Shown: positions 11,297 to 20,259, numbered from the stretch's first letter. The stretch is DNA of 64,000 bases from Pictodentalium vernedei (GCA_031216915.1 CM062292.1:200467262-200531261); one strand, 5' to 3'. The notes: generated by a model from the letters alone, not told the origin. Translations and numbers: made by a program.

Positions 11297-12979
11297 TTAG
11301 CTCATCTTGACAAAGTCAAGCTGAGCTAATCTCATCGCTCTCCGTCCATCGTCGGTCTGTCCGTCGTCCGTCAACACCATGTTTTGGTCTTCTCCAAAAC
11401 CACTGTGCCAATTCAAGTGAAAGTTTGTGGGAGTGATGGTCCTGAAGGGCATTGCATTTTTGTTCAGCTCAACATGCCCAACCCCATAGGGAAGGAGTGG
11501 GGGAAAATGCTCCCAAAATATTTTAAAAATCTTCTTCTCATGAACCAGTGTGTACAATGACTTGATATTTGTTATGGAGCTTCCTTTTGAGGTGTAAAAT
11601 CAAGTTTGTTCAAAGGAAGTTCGTGAAGCAATATTTCAACCAAATTTGGTATGTGGTATTATTGGGTCATAAGTAGCTGACTCATGCAAAAAAAAAAAAT
11701 TCCCGATTCCCCATGGGAACCCTGGGAGCTAAAAATAGAAATATTTTCAAATGCCCATATTTCCCAAACCACACGGAACAGAGAGCTGTTATTTGGTATG
11801 AAGCATCCTTAGGACCAGTAGAATTGAATGGTAAAAAAGAAATTGCCATCGGTTATGTTAGGGGGTTCTATAATGGGCATCGAAAAAATGCTGAGTCAGC
11901 ATATTTGCAAAAATTTAAAAAGATCTTTTCTCCAGAACCAATCATCAGGATCTTTTGATATTTGGTATACAGCATTCATAGGGTGGGGGGGGGTGGTCCA
12001 GATACAAGTTTGATAAAATAAAGTCCATTGGTTCATATTTGGGCTCAATACAGGAGCCCAAATTTTTAACTTAGGGTAATATGGGGAATATTCTTTAAAA
12101 ATCTTCTTTTTCAGAACCACCAGTCAGAATCTTTTCATGTTTGGTATGCATCATTGTTATGAGGGTCAGATTCAAGATTGTTCAAACCAAGTCCCTAGGT
12201 TAATATTTGAGCTTCCTACGGAAGCCCAAATTTTAACTTTGTTCAATGTGGGGGATAATTTTTAAAAATCTTCTTCAGATCCACCAGTCAGAATGCTTTC
12301 ATATTTGGTATGCAACATCTCTAGGGGGGGTCAGATTTAAGTTTGTTCAAATCAGATCCCTAGGTACATATTTGGGCTGACTATGGTAGCGCCCTAATTT
12401 TTACTTAGTGCAATATGAGGAAATTTATTTAAAAATCTTCTTCAGATCCACCAGTTGGAATGCTTTCATATTTGGTATACAACATCTCTAGGGGAGGGGG
12501 GGGGGGAGGGGGGGGCAGGTTCAAGTGTGTTCAATTCGAGTGCCTGGGTTAATATTTGGGCTCCATATGGGAACCTGAAATTTAACTTAATACAATATGA
12601 GGGAATTTCTTCAAAAATTTTCTTCTTCAGATCCACTAGTCAGAATGCTTTCATATTTGGTATGCAACATCAGATTCAAGTTTGTTCAAATCGGATCCCT
12701 AGGTATATATTTGGGCTCGCTATGGTAGCCCAAATTGTTACTTAGTGCGTTTTTGAGGAAATTTCTTTAAAAATCTTCTTCTTCAGATCCACCAATCAGA
12801 ATGCCTTTATATTTGGTATACAACATCTCTAGGGGGGTCAGATTCAAGGTTGTTCAATTCGAGTGCCTGGGTTAATATTTGAGCTCCATATGGGAACCTG
12901 AAATTTAACTTAGTACAATATGAGGCAATTTCTTCAAAAATCTTCTTCAGATCCACTATTCAGAATGCTTTCATATTTG
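11297..12979 (+). repeat. Pearl-like tandem-repeat element, ~150-170 bp units
   Basis: It starts TTTTTAGCTCATCTTGACAA, followed by a (CCGTCG)n-rich leader. It then has a unique block, GGGTCATAAGTAGC ... CCATGGGAACC, and several units bearing CAGATCCACCAGTCAGAATG and CATATTTGGTATACAACATC. There is no 3' end hairpin; the array runs straight into a second element head at 12,980. Confidence 0.75.
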
Positions 12980-13366
12980 TTAGCTCACCTGACTCAGTCA
13001 GGAGAGCTATAGTGATCACTCACCGTCCGTCGTCCGTCGTCCGTGAACATGGTGTTTGCGTCTTCTCCTCCCAAACCGCTGAACCAATTTAATTGATATT
13101 TGAGATAATAGTTTGTTATGACATCGCAATTTGATTTTGTTCAAATCAAGTTGCCCCGCCCGTGGGTAGGGCCACACCCAAAAAGTGTGCTGAAATCTTA
13201 AAAAATCTTCTTCTCATGAACCAGCAGTAGCAGAGACTTGATATTTGGTGGTGTGCAGCTTCCTTTTGAGGTGTAGACTCAGATTTGTTCAAGAGAAGTT
13301 TGTGGGGCTATACTTGGCGTCGTTATGGGAGGGGCAAAATTTCTGGCCCCGCCTGAAATTTCTATA
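12980..13366 (+). repeat. Head of a pearl-like element, split by DIRS copy A
   Basis: It starts TTAGCTCACCTGACTCAGTC with a (CCGTCGT)n leader and proceeds through TTCCTTTTGAGGTGTAGAC, then is cut by DIRS copy A. The same element resumes at 20,488 with sequence corresponding to the block after that point in the 11,297 copy (GGGTCATAAGTACC, CCCCATGGGAACC). Confidence 0.75.
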
Positions 13367-13567
13367 TTTTTATACTGTACCAATGACCCAGACTTAGCTG
13401 GTGCTAACTCCAACAAAACCAGGGCCAAACACAAATTTTGCCCCCCAATCCCCAAAATTTTCATCCAAAACAAAAAGAAATCATGTCCTAAAGGACCTCC
13501 ATAGTACGCCTCTACTGCGCATGCGCAGTGACGCAGTCGTCCCGAAATTGGCGCCAGTTATCATTCT
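13367..13567 (+). repeat. Left inverted terminal repeat, DIRS copy A
   Basis: The reverse complement of 20,260-20,487 apart from a few bases. The outer end reads TTTTTATACTGTACCAATG on the left versus the complement of CATTGGTAAGTATAAAAAA on the right. The inner part contains a perfect TGCGCATGCGCA palindrome (13,516-13,527) and TTGGCGCC, promoter-like motifs. Confidence 0.92.
13516..13527. promoter_or_regulatory. NRF1-like palindrome in the terminal repeat
   Basis: TGCGCATGCGCA is the consensus site of the transcription factor NRF1. Close by is AATTGGCGCC, which resembles an E2F half-palindrome. Both are repeated in the right terminal repeat (20,300-20,311) and in copy B (39,158-39,169; 45,812-45,823). 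Promoter use is inference. Confidence 0.45.
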
Positions 13568-13928
13568 CTGTTTGGCCCTTCATCAGTCAACATCTCACTG
13601 ATCTTTGTGCTTGTAAATCTCAGTTTAAAGGATGCCAGACACGTAATTTTTGGAGAAAATGTGATTCTAAGGAGGATATAAGGAGGAGAGGAAAAAGAAG
13701 TGGCAAAAAATAATCAGGGCTGTACTTAAAATTTTTTGATGAAATTATGTTAAGTTGCCTATTTTCGAGGCATGGGCCTCTTGTTGTCATTCTTGCTAAT
13801 TGTTGCACTGCTTATTCAGTGTTTCCTCTCCCCTAGCCTTCTAAAGTCCCCCCAGGCAATTCTCCCATGCTTTTGGCATATTTTTGAGAAGTTTCATTTC
13901 TAAAATTTCCTGGGAGAGTTGCTTGGTT

Positions 13929-13944
13929 ACAGAATGTTTTCTGT
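13929..13944 (+). other. 5' leader stem-loop, DIRS copy A
   Basis: ACAGAA-TGTT-TTCTGT, located between a CTCCCA...TGGGAG outer pairing and a CACCCATGGGTG hairpin. The equivalent hairpin is present in all six copies with changed but paired bases. Confidence 0.6.
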
Positions 13945-14452
13945 TATTTTCCCCATAGTTACGTTTTCACCCATGGGTGTATAACGTTTGTGTTCTGCAT
14001 CTTCCATCTGATGTTCTACAGATTCTCCCCTGGGAGTCTCTGTTTTGCATCAGATAGAGTGTAATTGATGACTGATTCCGGGCCAGTTTTTTCAGTGCCT
14101 GGAGTCATGTTTTCTAGTGTGTTTACACTGTTTGTTTTCATTGGCAACAGCCTTTTTTGAGGGGGGCTGTTTGCCTTTGTGGTAGTTTATCTCATTATAA
14201 GATACATTTATATTATCCGAAAGTGTCTCATTAATTATTTTTTATAATTTTAAAATTTTTGACCACACTTTGCCATCGGATCCATCGGGGCTCAACGTTA
14301 CTTTTCAGCAACTTGGGCTTTTCTGAAAAAATATTTTTTCAAAATTATTTTGTTTTGCAATTGTTTTTTCATTTATTAATGGATCATGTTATTATGTATC
14401 TTTGTGTCAGGGACTTTTGCGAGTAACTAGGACTTATTGTTGTTCTTTCACA

Positions 14453-16552
14453 ATGAAGGGACATTGTTCAAATTGTAATAGGAAGAAATCTTCCTCTGAC
14501 TTTCATGATCATTGTATTAATTGTAGTCAGTGTTCTCGCATTAATCCCTGTCCTATATGTGAACATTGGGATGAGAAACATTGGAAACGTGTGTCACGAT
14601 ATGTTGTTTCTGGAGAAAGAGCGATGCCGGCTCTTTCTCCACAAGGTCACTCTACTCTCTCAGTTTCTATTTCAGAGGAACCAGAACAGGGTGATGTTTC
14701 CATGTTATCTTCTTCAAGTGTGCGTCCGTCGTCACAAATGAATTCAGAGCTAGCGGCAAAAGTGCTCATGGAGATTAGACAAATGTCGTCCGCTAGCTCG
14801 CCCGGTGTAGCGTCCATTCTCCGAATGGTTCGGCAGCCGGGTTCGTCCGATGCGGTCCAAGAGGAAATTTTGGGTGATGCGAGCACTATAAACATAATAG
14901 ATGCACACCCAGTGACGGCGGATAGTAAACGAGAACGGAGGAAGCCTTTTAGTCCGGTTCCTAGCTCGTCCAGGTCCAGCCGGGCCGCGAGCGAGAGAGG
15001 TCCCTCTCTCGTACAACAACATCTGGGACCAGATGTTGTGGTACAAAATGTGTCTTTAGCGGAGCATACGTCCGTCGCTCGGGACGCTCCGTTGTATAAG
15101 CAGTCCGCAGAGACTGTTAAGGCTTCCTCTTCTCGTCAGCGCACACGACCGCACCTTGGCTGCGTGACCGCCGATATTTTACCAGCTTCACCGATGAAGG
15201 ATTCTTCGGCGACCAGGTCACACCATCCGGCAGCCAGGGATTCGAGACCGATGGACTCCGGACGTTCGCATAGGAAAAGTATGCGGGAGTCATCTGATGC
15301 GGAGCTGCCCTCGGCGAAGCAGCGAAAGACTGCGCCTCCGCAGGTCTCGACGTCGGACATTCTTGTGCAGATAGCACAGCTTATCGCAGCATCCCAGCAG
15401 CCGACAGGAACGGTGTCGGATCGAGAATTATCCGACGGCGCTGGGTCGGTACGCTCCGCCGAAGCATCGGGGGCGGACGACCGGGAACATCGGGAGGTCC
15501 GACCGGATGGTGAAAGGGATACCGATGAATTGGAGCTATCCCTTTCGGAACAACATAAAGCTGCCGTGGACTTCATCCGGCACTTTCTCCCTCAAGTTGT
15601 TCCATCGGGCCAGACTGCTGCGCTTCCGGACAAGAGAATTATAGCGTCATTGGACTCTGAATTTTTTGAGCGGTTCAGGGACATCGCTCCCGAGTTTCCG
15701 TCGCAGTCCAATAATGTTGCAAGAACATTTGAATTATTGAACGACGCTATATTTAAACTTGCTTCCAGGACGGGGAAAGCAGGTTTCTTGTCCGCTAATA
15801 CTCTTAACCTGCCTTTCATTAATGCAAGGAATAAATTCGATACGGCAGGACAGGGTATACCGAGAGTTCCTCTGCGTATGGACGACGAGGCGGAAGACTT
15901 AGAGCTATCATTACCGTCGTCAGCTTCTATTCCAACCGCGGTGTTGGAAACAGCTATTGCGTCTAACAGAGCCAATTTAGATGCCTTATCTTACGCAGAT
16001 CACCTTACTAAGGCGTTATCACTGCGCCTTCAAGGGGAAGAGTTTCAGGATATACAATCCTCTTTAAGACTTCTTTCAAGGGCAGTAGCTTATTCCACGT
16101 GTAACTCCGCCCTTTCAGTGGCAAATCTGGAGTTGGTTAGACGTGACGCAGCCCTAGCTACATCCACACTAGTGGATTCTAAGGTGAAGAACTCTCTTAG
16201 AGTCGCTTCGGTCTCAGGAGAACTTCTCTTTGACGGCAAGCTTTCTGCTATTTATGATAAAATTAAAAAGAAAGCTAATGATTCTCTGTTGTTCAGATCG
16301 GCTCCTAAAAAGTCGGATACAGCAGACACGAATAAGACAGGCACTTCTGGGTCTAATGCGCCCAAGAGAGGTTCCTATAGAGGTTCCGGTGCGTCCTCTT
16401 GGTCTTATTCGAGAGACCGTCAGGATAGCGACTCTCGTTCGGGACGTCCTTCAGGCCGGGACAATTGGTCGGACGCCCCGAGGTCGACGAGGCGAGGTGC
16501 GGGTCGTGGAAGTGGTTTCTCCTACCGCAGGCCTCGCAGGTCCAGGAGGTGA
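14453..16552 (+). CDS. DIRS Gag-like protein, copy A
   Basis: 699 codons from the ATG at 14,453. The open frame extends upstream to 14,402, but only a TTG is there; copies A and C align from MK at this ATG. The N-terminus is a Cys/His cluster (C5, C8, H18, H20, C21, C24, C33, C36, then W39) that probably binds zinc. The middle is a Ser/Pro/Arg-rich disordered region holding the HLGPD segment encoded by a perfect DNA palindrome (15,016-15,039). The C-terminal third (about residues 380-600) is better conserved between copies and likely forms the particle-building domain. The tail is Arg/Gly/Ser-rich, suggesting RNA binding. The RT frame overlaps the 3' end. There is no protease domain, as usual for DIRS. 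Confidence 0.85.
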   Translation: MKGHCSNCNRKKSSSDFHDHCINCSQCSRINPCPICEHWDEKHWKRVSRYVVSGERAMPALSPQGHSTLSVSISEEPEQGDVSMLSSSSVRPSSQMNSELAAKVLMEIRQMSSASSPGVASILRMVRQPGSSDAVQEEILGDASTINIIDAHPVTADSKRERRKPFSPVPSSSRSSRAASERGPSLVQQHLGPDVVVQNVSLAEHTSVARDAPLYKQSAETVKASSSRQRTRPHLGCVTADILPASPMKDSSATRSHHPAARDSRPMDSGRSHRKSMRESSDAELPSAKQRKTAPPQVSTSDILVQIAQLIAASQQPTGTVSDRELSDGAGSVRSAEASGADDREHREVRPDGERDTDELELSLSEQHKAAVDFIRHFLPQVVPSGQTAALPDKRIIASLDSEFFERFRDIAPEFPSQSNNVARTFELLNDAIFKLASRTGKAGFLSANTLNLPFINARNKFDTAGQGIPRVPLRMDDEAEDLELSLPSSASIPTAVLETAIASNRANLDALSYADHLTKALSLRLQGEEFQDIQSSLRLLSRAVAYSTCNSALSVANLELVRRDAALATSTLVDSKVKNSLRVASVSGELLFDGKLSAIYDKIKKKANDSLLFRSAPKKSDTADTNKTGTSGSNAPKRGSYRGSGASSWSYSRDRQDSDSRSGRPSGRDNWSDAPRSTRRGAGRGSGFSYRRPRRSRR
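15016..15039 (+). other. Palindrome in gag, possible RNA hairpin
   Basis: CAACATCTGG, a 2-base spacer, then CCAGATGTTG: ten perfectly paired positions, extended by one A-T pair. Counterparts in copies B, C, D, E and F keep the pairing with different bases. Confidence 0.55.
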
Positions 16553-18596
16553 TGGCTTAAACCTCTATCGCGTTCCGGTTGGCGGAAGGTTGTCGAGTTT
16601 TTCACAAGAGTGGGCGTCGATTACGGACGACCCTTGGGTGAGAGGAGTGACTTCGGAAGGTCTAAAGATATCCTTCAAACGAAAACCTCCATTAACTCGA
16701 AGTCCAAAGTGGACTCATCTTCCGTCAAATCCACAGAAAAGAGACGCTCTGTTATCAGAGGTGCAGTCTCTTTTAATGAAGAACATGGTAGAGGTCGTAG
16801 AAAACCAGGAATCTCTGGGATTCTACAGCCATCTGTTTCTGGTTCCGAAACCAGACGGCTCGTTCCGTCCAGTCATAGATTTGAGCTGGATAAACAAGCT
16901 GATCGTCGCTCCGAAGTTTTATATGGAGACGATTCGATCGGTCAGAGCGAGTATTCGGGTGAACGATTATGCAACGAGCATAGATCTCAAAGATGCGTAC
17001 TTTCACGTCATGGTACATCTGACATTCCGAAAGTATCTACGCTTCGCAGTCCTAGGAGTGGTGTATCAATTCCGGGCGATGTGCTTCGGATTGAATCTAG
17101 CACCCTGGGCTTTCACTCGGGTAATGAACTCAGTAATGATCTACTTCCGAGCTCATTCGTCTGCGGTAACGTCGGCCTACCTGGACGACATTCTTCAGAG
17201 GTACGGCAACGAGTTAACGCTTCAGAACGATGTTCAGAATCTTCTTCTATTGCTCCGACGTCTCGGTTTCATAGTAAACGAGGAGAAGTCGGATCTGGTG
17301 CCGTCCAAGTCATTCACTCATCTGGGAATGAGCTTCGAGACGCACAACAATCTCGTTCGTCTGCCGTTAACCAGAGCGAAATTAGTCAGTTGTTACGCTC
17401 GCTATTGTCTGCACGCAGACAAAGTCACGGCGAGAGAATTTATGAGACTGATAGGTCTGTGCGGAGCCGCCGCGGATCTCATTCCGATGGGGCGGCTACG
17501 CACACGTCCTCTTCAAATTTTCCTGACTCAGAATTGGAGTGTGAAAATTCATTCGCTCGATGTAGACGTTCTCTTGTCAGATCAAGTGAAACAAGAGATT
17601 CAGACTTGGGCAAACATTCAGTGGTTAACTCAAGGAGTTCCGCTGCAGTTGCCGGATCCGAGTTTTACCGTTATGACGGATGCCAGTCAAACAGGTTGGG
17701 GTGCATCATTAATCCCAACGGATTCGAGATGCCAGGGTCTTTGGGATCCGCAATTCCTGTGCAAGCACATAAACATCAAGGAAATGATGTCAATTTGGCT
17801 TGCGTTACGTCACTGGATGGACATTATTCACGATGCTCATGTCCAAATCCTATCCGACAATACGACAGTAGTGGCGTATATACGGAATCAGGGAGGCACT
17901 CATTCAGTTCCGTTGTTCAATCTAACAGAAAGAATCCTTCTGTTTGCGTTAGAACATCACGTTCTTCTTTCGGTCCGTCACATACCGGGTCGTCTGAATG
18001 TGCTAGCAGACTCCCTTTCACGAAAGGGTCGCTTGTTGCCGTCGGAGTGGACTCTCAACAAACAAGTATTCAATCAGATTTGCTACCAATGGGAACGGCC
18101 AATGATAGACTTATTTGCGACACATCTCAACAATCAGTTGCAGACGTATGTGTCTCCGTGTCCGGATCCAAGAGCATTTGCAGTAGACGCTCTGTCGATC
18201 CCTTGGGACGGAATGATAGGATATGCGTATCCTCCAGCGCCGTTAATTCAACAAGTATTGCTAAAGATAAAACAATCTCAATGCAAGATTCTGTTGGTAG
18301 CATCTCTGTCGCCACAGAGACCGTGGATAAATCTACTCAGGTGTCTGTTGTGGGACCTACCGCGGAAGCTTCCTCCACGAGAGGATCTTCTTTCGCAGGG
18401 GAAATCGTGCCAACTCCATCACAACCCGCAAGGTCTCAACCTTCACGTTTTTCCGTTGTGCGGTCCTTCTTGCATGGCAAGCACTTTACAGGACGAGCAG
18501 TGGACGCGATTTCTAACTGTAGGAGGACCTCCTCTTCGCGAAACTATGCGGCTAAGTGGAAGGTTTTTCGTCGTTGGTGTAGGGATCATTCTGTAG
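16356..18596 (+). CDS. DIRS reverse transcriptase / RNase H with DAM-like tail, copy A
   Basis: 746 codons counted from the in-frame ATG at 16,356. The frame is open from 16,230, and the true initiation mode is unknown because the frame overlaps gag by 197 bases in another phase. Recognisable homology starts near codon 60. RT: IDLKDAYFHV with catalytic Asp near residue 210, and YLDD at 275-278. RNase H of DIRS type: TDAS (D442), E476 in IKEMMSIWLAL, D501 in LSDN, D552 in LADSLSRK, so all four acidic residues are present. Downstream, residues about 595-680 (DLFATHLNNQ ... VDALSIPWDG ... YPPAPLI) resemble the DAM-methyltransferase-like domain of DIRS elements, but the NPPY-type catalytic motif reads YPPA. 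The last ~100 codons overlap the recombinase gene. Role: cDNA synthesis from element RNA. Confidence 0.88.
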   Translation: MRPREVPIEVPVRPLGLIRETVRIATLVRDVLQAGTIGRTPRGRRGEVRVVEVVSPTAGLAGPGGDGLNLYRVPVGGRLSSFSQEWASITDDPWVRGVTSEGLKISFKRKPPLTRSPKWTHLPSNPQKRDALLSEVQSLLMKNMVEVVENQESLGFYSHLFLVPKPDGSFRPVIDLSWINKLIVAPKFYMETIRSVRASIRVNDYATSIDLKDAYFHVMVHLTFRKYLRFAVLGVVYQFRAMCFGLNLAPWAFTRVMNSVMIYFRAHSSAVTSAYLDDILQRYGNELTLQNDVQNLLLLLRRLGFIVNEEKSDLVPSKSFTHLGMSFETHNNLVRLPLTRAKLVSCYARYCLHADKVTAREFMRLIGLCGAAADLIPMGRLRTRPLQIFLTQNWSVKIHSLDVDVLLSDQVKQEIQTWANIQWLTQGVPLQLPDPSFTVMTDASQTGWGASLIPTDSRCQGLWDPQFLCKHINIKEMMSIWLALRHWMDIIHDAHVQILSDNTTVVAYIRNQGGTHSVPLFNLTERILLFALEHHVLLSVRHIPGRLNVLADSLSRKGRLLPSEWTLNKQVFNQICYQWERPMIDLFATHLNNQLQTYVSPCPDPRAFAVDALSIPWDGMIGYAYPPAPLIQQVLLKIKQSQCKILLVASLSPQRPWINLLRCLLWDLPRKLPPREDLLSQGKSCQLHHNPQGLNLHVFPLCGPSCMASTLQDEQWTRFLTVGGPPLRETMRLSGRFFVVGVGIIL

Positions 18597-19498
18597 ATAT
18601 ATTTGATCCCTCTATACCAGACATTGCAAACTTTCTAGTATACTTGTTTGACGAAATCAAACTGCAGCCTGTTACTATAAAGGGTTATAGATCTATGTTA
18701 TCTGATACCTATGCACATCATGATAGTTTACAAATTGGATCTAATGTCTCTTTATCGAAATTGGTTAGAAACTTTTCGATAAATAGACCCAGAACTCTTA
18801 GATTATTTCCTAAGTGGAATTTAGCTTGGGTTCTCCTTAAATTGAAGGAAAAGCCATTTGAACCTCTTGGGACAGTAGATTTCAAATTCTTATCTTATAA
18901 GACAGCTTTTCTCTTAGCTTTCTCTTCTGCCAGAAGAGTCAGTGAGCTTCATGCACTATCGGTGGATGATTCTCATTATCGTAGTGTTGGGAACACTATC
19001 ACCTTCACTACTAATGTGGGTTTTTTAGCTAAGAATCAGGCTCCTAATAAATATCCGGAACCTATTGTTATTAAGGCTCTTCCGTCTTCAGACGGGCGTA
19101 GGCCTTTACTCTGTCCTGTTAGAGCACTACGTATCTATAAACAGAGATCTCAGTTTATCAGAAAGGGACGGAAACGTTTCTTTCTGTCTTTGATGCCTAA
19201 TAGAAAGGACATTTCAGTCCATTCTATTGCTAGATGGATTCAGTTAACTATCCGTACTGCTTATGAAGATTTATCTTCTTCTCAGCAGTCTGTGCTTAAG
19301 ATTTCTGCTCATGAAGTAAGAGCTCTTTCTACTTCCTGGGCTTATGCTAATAGTGTTGCTATTACAGATTTAATGAAGGCTGCTTATTGGTCTCAGCCAT
19401 CCACATTTACGAATTTTTATCTCAGAAATATTGAGTCCATTTCTGGAGACCTGCATTGTTTAGGTCCGTTATCTGTTGCTCAGAATGTCGTCCACTAA
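18281..19498 (+). CDS. DIRS tyrosine recombinase, copy A
   Basis: 405 codons from ATG 18,281; another in-frame ATG lies at 18,089 and the frame is open from 16,553, so the start is uncertain. Residues about 70-170 form the SAM-like core-binding domain (RNYAAKWKVFRRWC ... GYRSMLSDTY). The catalytic domain follows, with Arg 219 in SARRVSELHAL, the HxxR pair H344/R347 in AHEVRALSTSWAY, Trp 370 and nucleophile Tyr 380 in NFYLR. The complete R-H-R-Y set argues for an active enzyme. It would integrate the circular double-stranded intermediate without target duplication. The stop is followed by about 100 bases of leader into a G-tract. Confidence 0.9.
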   Translation: MQDSVGSISVATETVDKSTQVSVVGPTAEASSTRGSSFAGEIVPTPSQPARSQPSRFSVVRSFLHGKHFTGRAVDAISNCRRTSSSRNYAAKWKVFRRWCRDHSVDIFDPSIPDIANFLVYLFDEIKLQPVTIKGYRSMLSDTYAHHDSLQIGSNVSLSKLVRNFSINRPRTLRLFPKWNLAWVLLKLKEKPFEPLGTVDFKFLSYKTAFLLAFSSARRVSELHALSVDDSHYRSVGNTITFTTNVGFLAKNQAPNKYPEPIVIKALPSSDGRRPLLCPVRALRIYKQRSQFIRKGRKRFFLSLMPNRKDISVHSIARWIQLTIRTAYEDLSSSQQSVLKISAHEVRALSTSWAYANSVAITDLMKAAYWSQPSTFTNFYLRNIESISGDLHCLGPLSVAQNVVH

Positions 19499-19593
19499 AC
19501 AGTTGCAACTATAGTTATGCAGGCTTTCTGTTCCGGCAGTGACTCCGTCCGGCTGCCCTCTTCGCTCTGGGCTATTTGACCCAGGGCAAGGGG

Positions 19594-19612
19594 AAGGGGG
19601 GGGGGGGGGGTG
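19594..19612 (+). repeat. Poly-G tract after the recombinase gene, copy A
   Basis: AAGGGGAAGG followed by a long G-run. Equivalent purine/G-runs follow the recombinase gene in copies B (45,121-45,136) and C (30,884-30,897), and occur in the 3' segment of D (7,755-7,773) and E (60,043-60,062). Confidence 0.6.
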
Positions 19613-19951
19613 TTCCCTTAGGTCACCTGCTTTATAGTGAAAAGCAAGGGAATGCCTCCTCCAAGTCAGTATTTCTGAGTCGCTTCCGGGATGGTTTTAA
19701 AGTGTAATATTAATGTTTAAATTCATTCATGTCTTATTTTTAAAGTGTAGCTCGGTGTGAAGCATTTGTATATGTCAAGTGTCAAACGGGCTTTAATATA
19801 CAATACTCGGACACTTTTAAATGATTATAAAGAGTCTCAATTCTCTGGACTACTTTATTTATTGGCTTGCTTTTAAAATAATTAGTATAAGGGTTATACT
19901 GGATGTTAATAGAGAACATGAATGTTATTGTGCTCAATTATTAAGGGTAGT

Positions 19952-19987
19952 GTATCTTTCTAATTTAATATTAAATAAGAAAGATAC
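19952..19987 (+). other. 3' stem-loop, DIRS copy A
   Basis: GTATCTTTCT pairs perfectly with AGAAAGATAC over a 16-base AT-rich loop, about 110 bases before the internal complementary region. It is conserved in structure in B, C, D and E. Confidence 0.65.
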
Positions 19988-20096
19988 ATGTAAAGCCTAA
20001 TACTCCTTTTCTCCTTAAGGGGTTACCTCTTTACTATATAATTGAGCTTATTGGTTTTTCCTCTATGTCCTAGGCCCTCCAGCCTGTTTACTATTC

Positions 20097-20184
20097 AGCT
20101 AAGTCTGGGTCATTGGTACAGTATAAAAATGTTAAAAAATTTATAGTAATTTATATATTTTTTATACTTACCAATGACCCAGAC
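20097..20184 (+). repeat. Internal complementary region, DIRS copy A
   Basis: 20,097-20,130 is the reverse complement of the outer left end (AGTCTGGGTCATTGGTACAG...). 20,131-20,184 is the reverse complement of the outer right end (GTTAAAAAATTTATAGTAAT ... CTTACCAATGACCCAGAC). This is the junction expected of a circular intermediate and the defining DIRS feature. Confidence 0.92.
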
Positions 20185-20259
20185 GGGGATGGCCCTCCCT
20201 GGAGTTGGGAACTCTTGCCTCCCCGCTGAGTACATAGCGCTGACCAGGCACTGCCAGTA

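Noticed and set aside
14402-14452. Gag start at 14,402
   Set aside because: The codon there is TTG, and copies A and C align only from the ATG at 14,453 (26,053 in C).
15136-15576. 146-codon minus-strand ORF opposite gag, and a similar one at 40,807-41,205
   Set aside because: Mirror frames of gag with no recognisable domain; openness follows gag codon composition.
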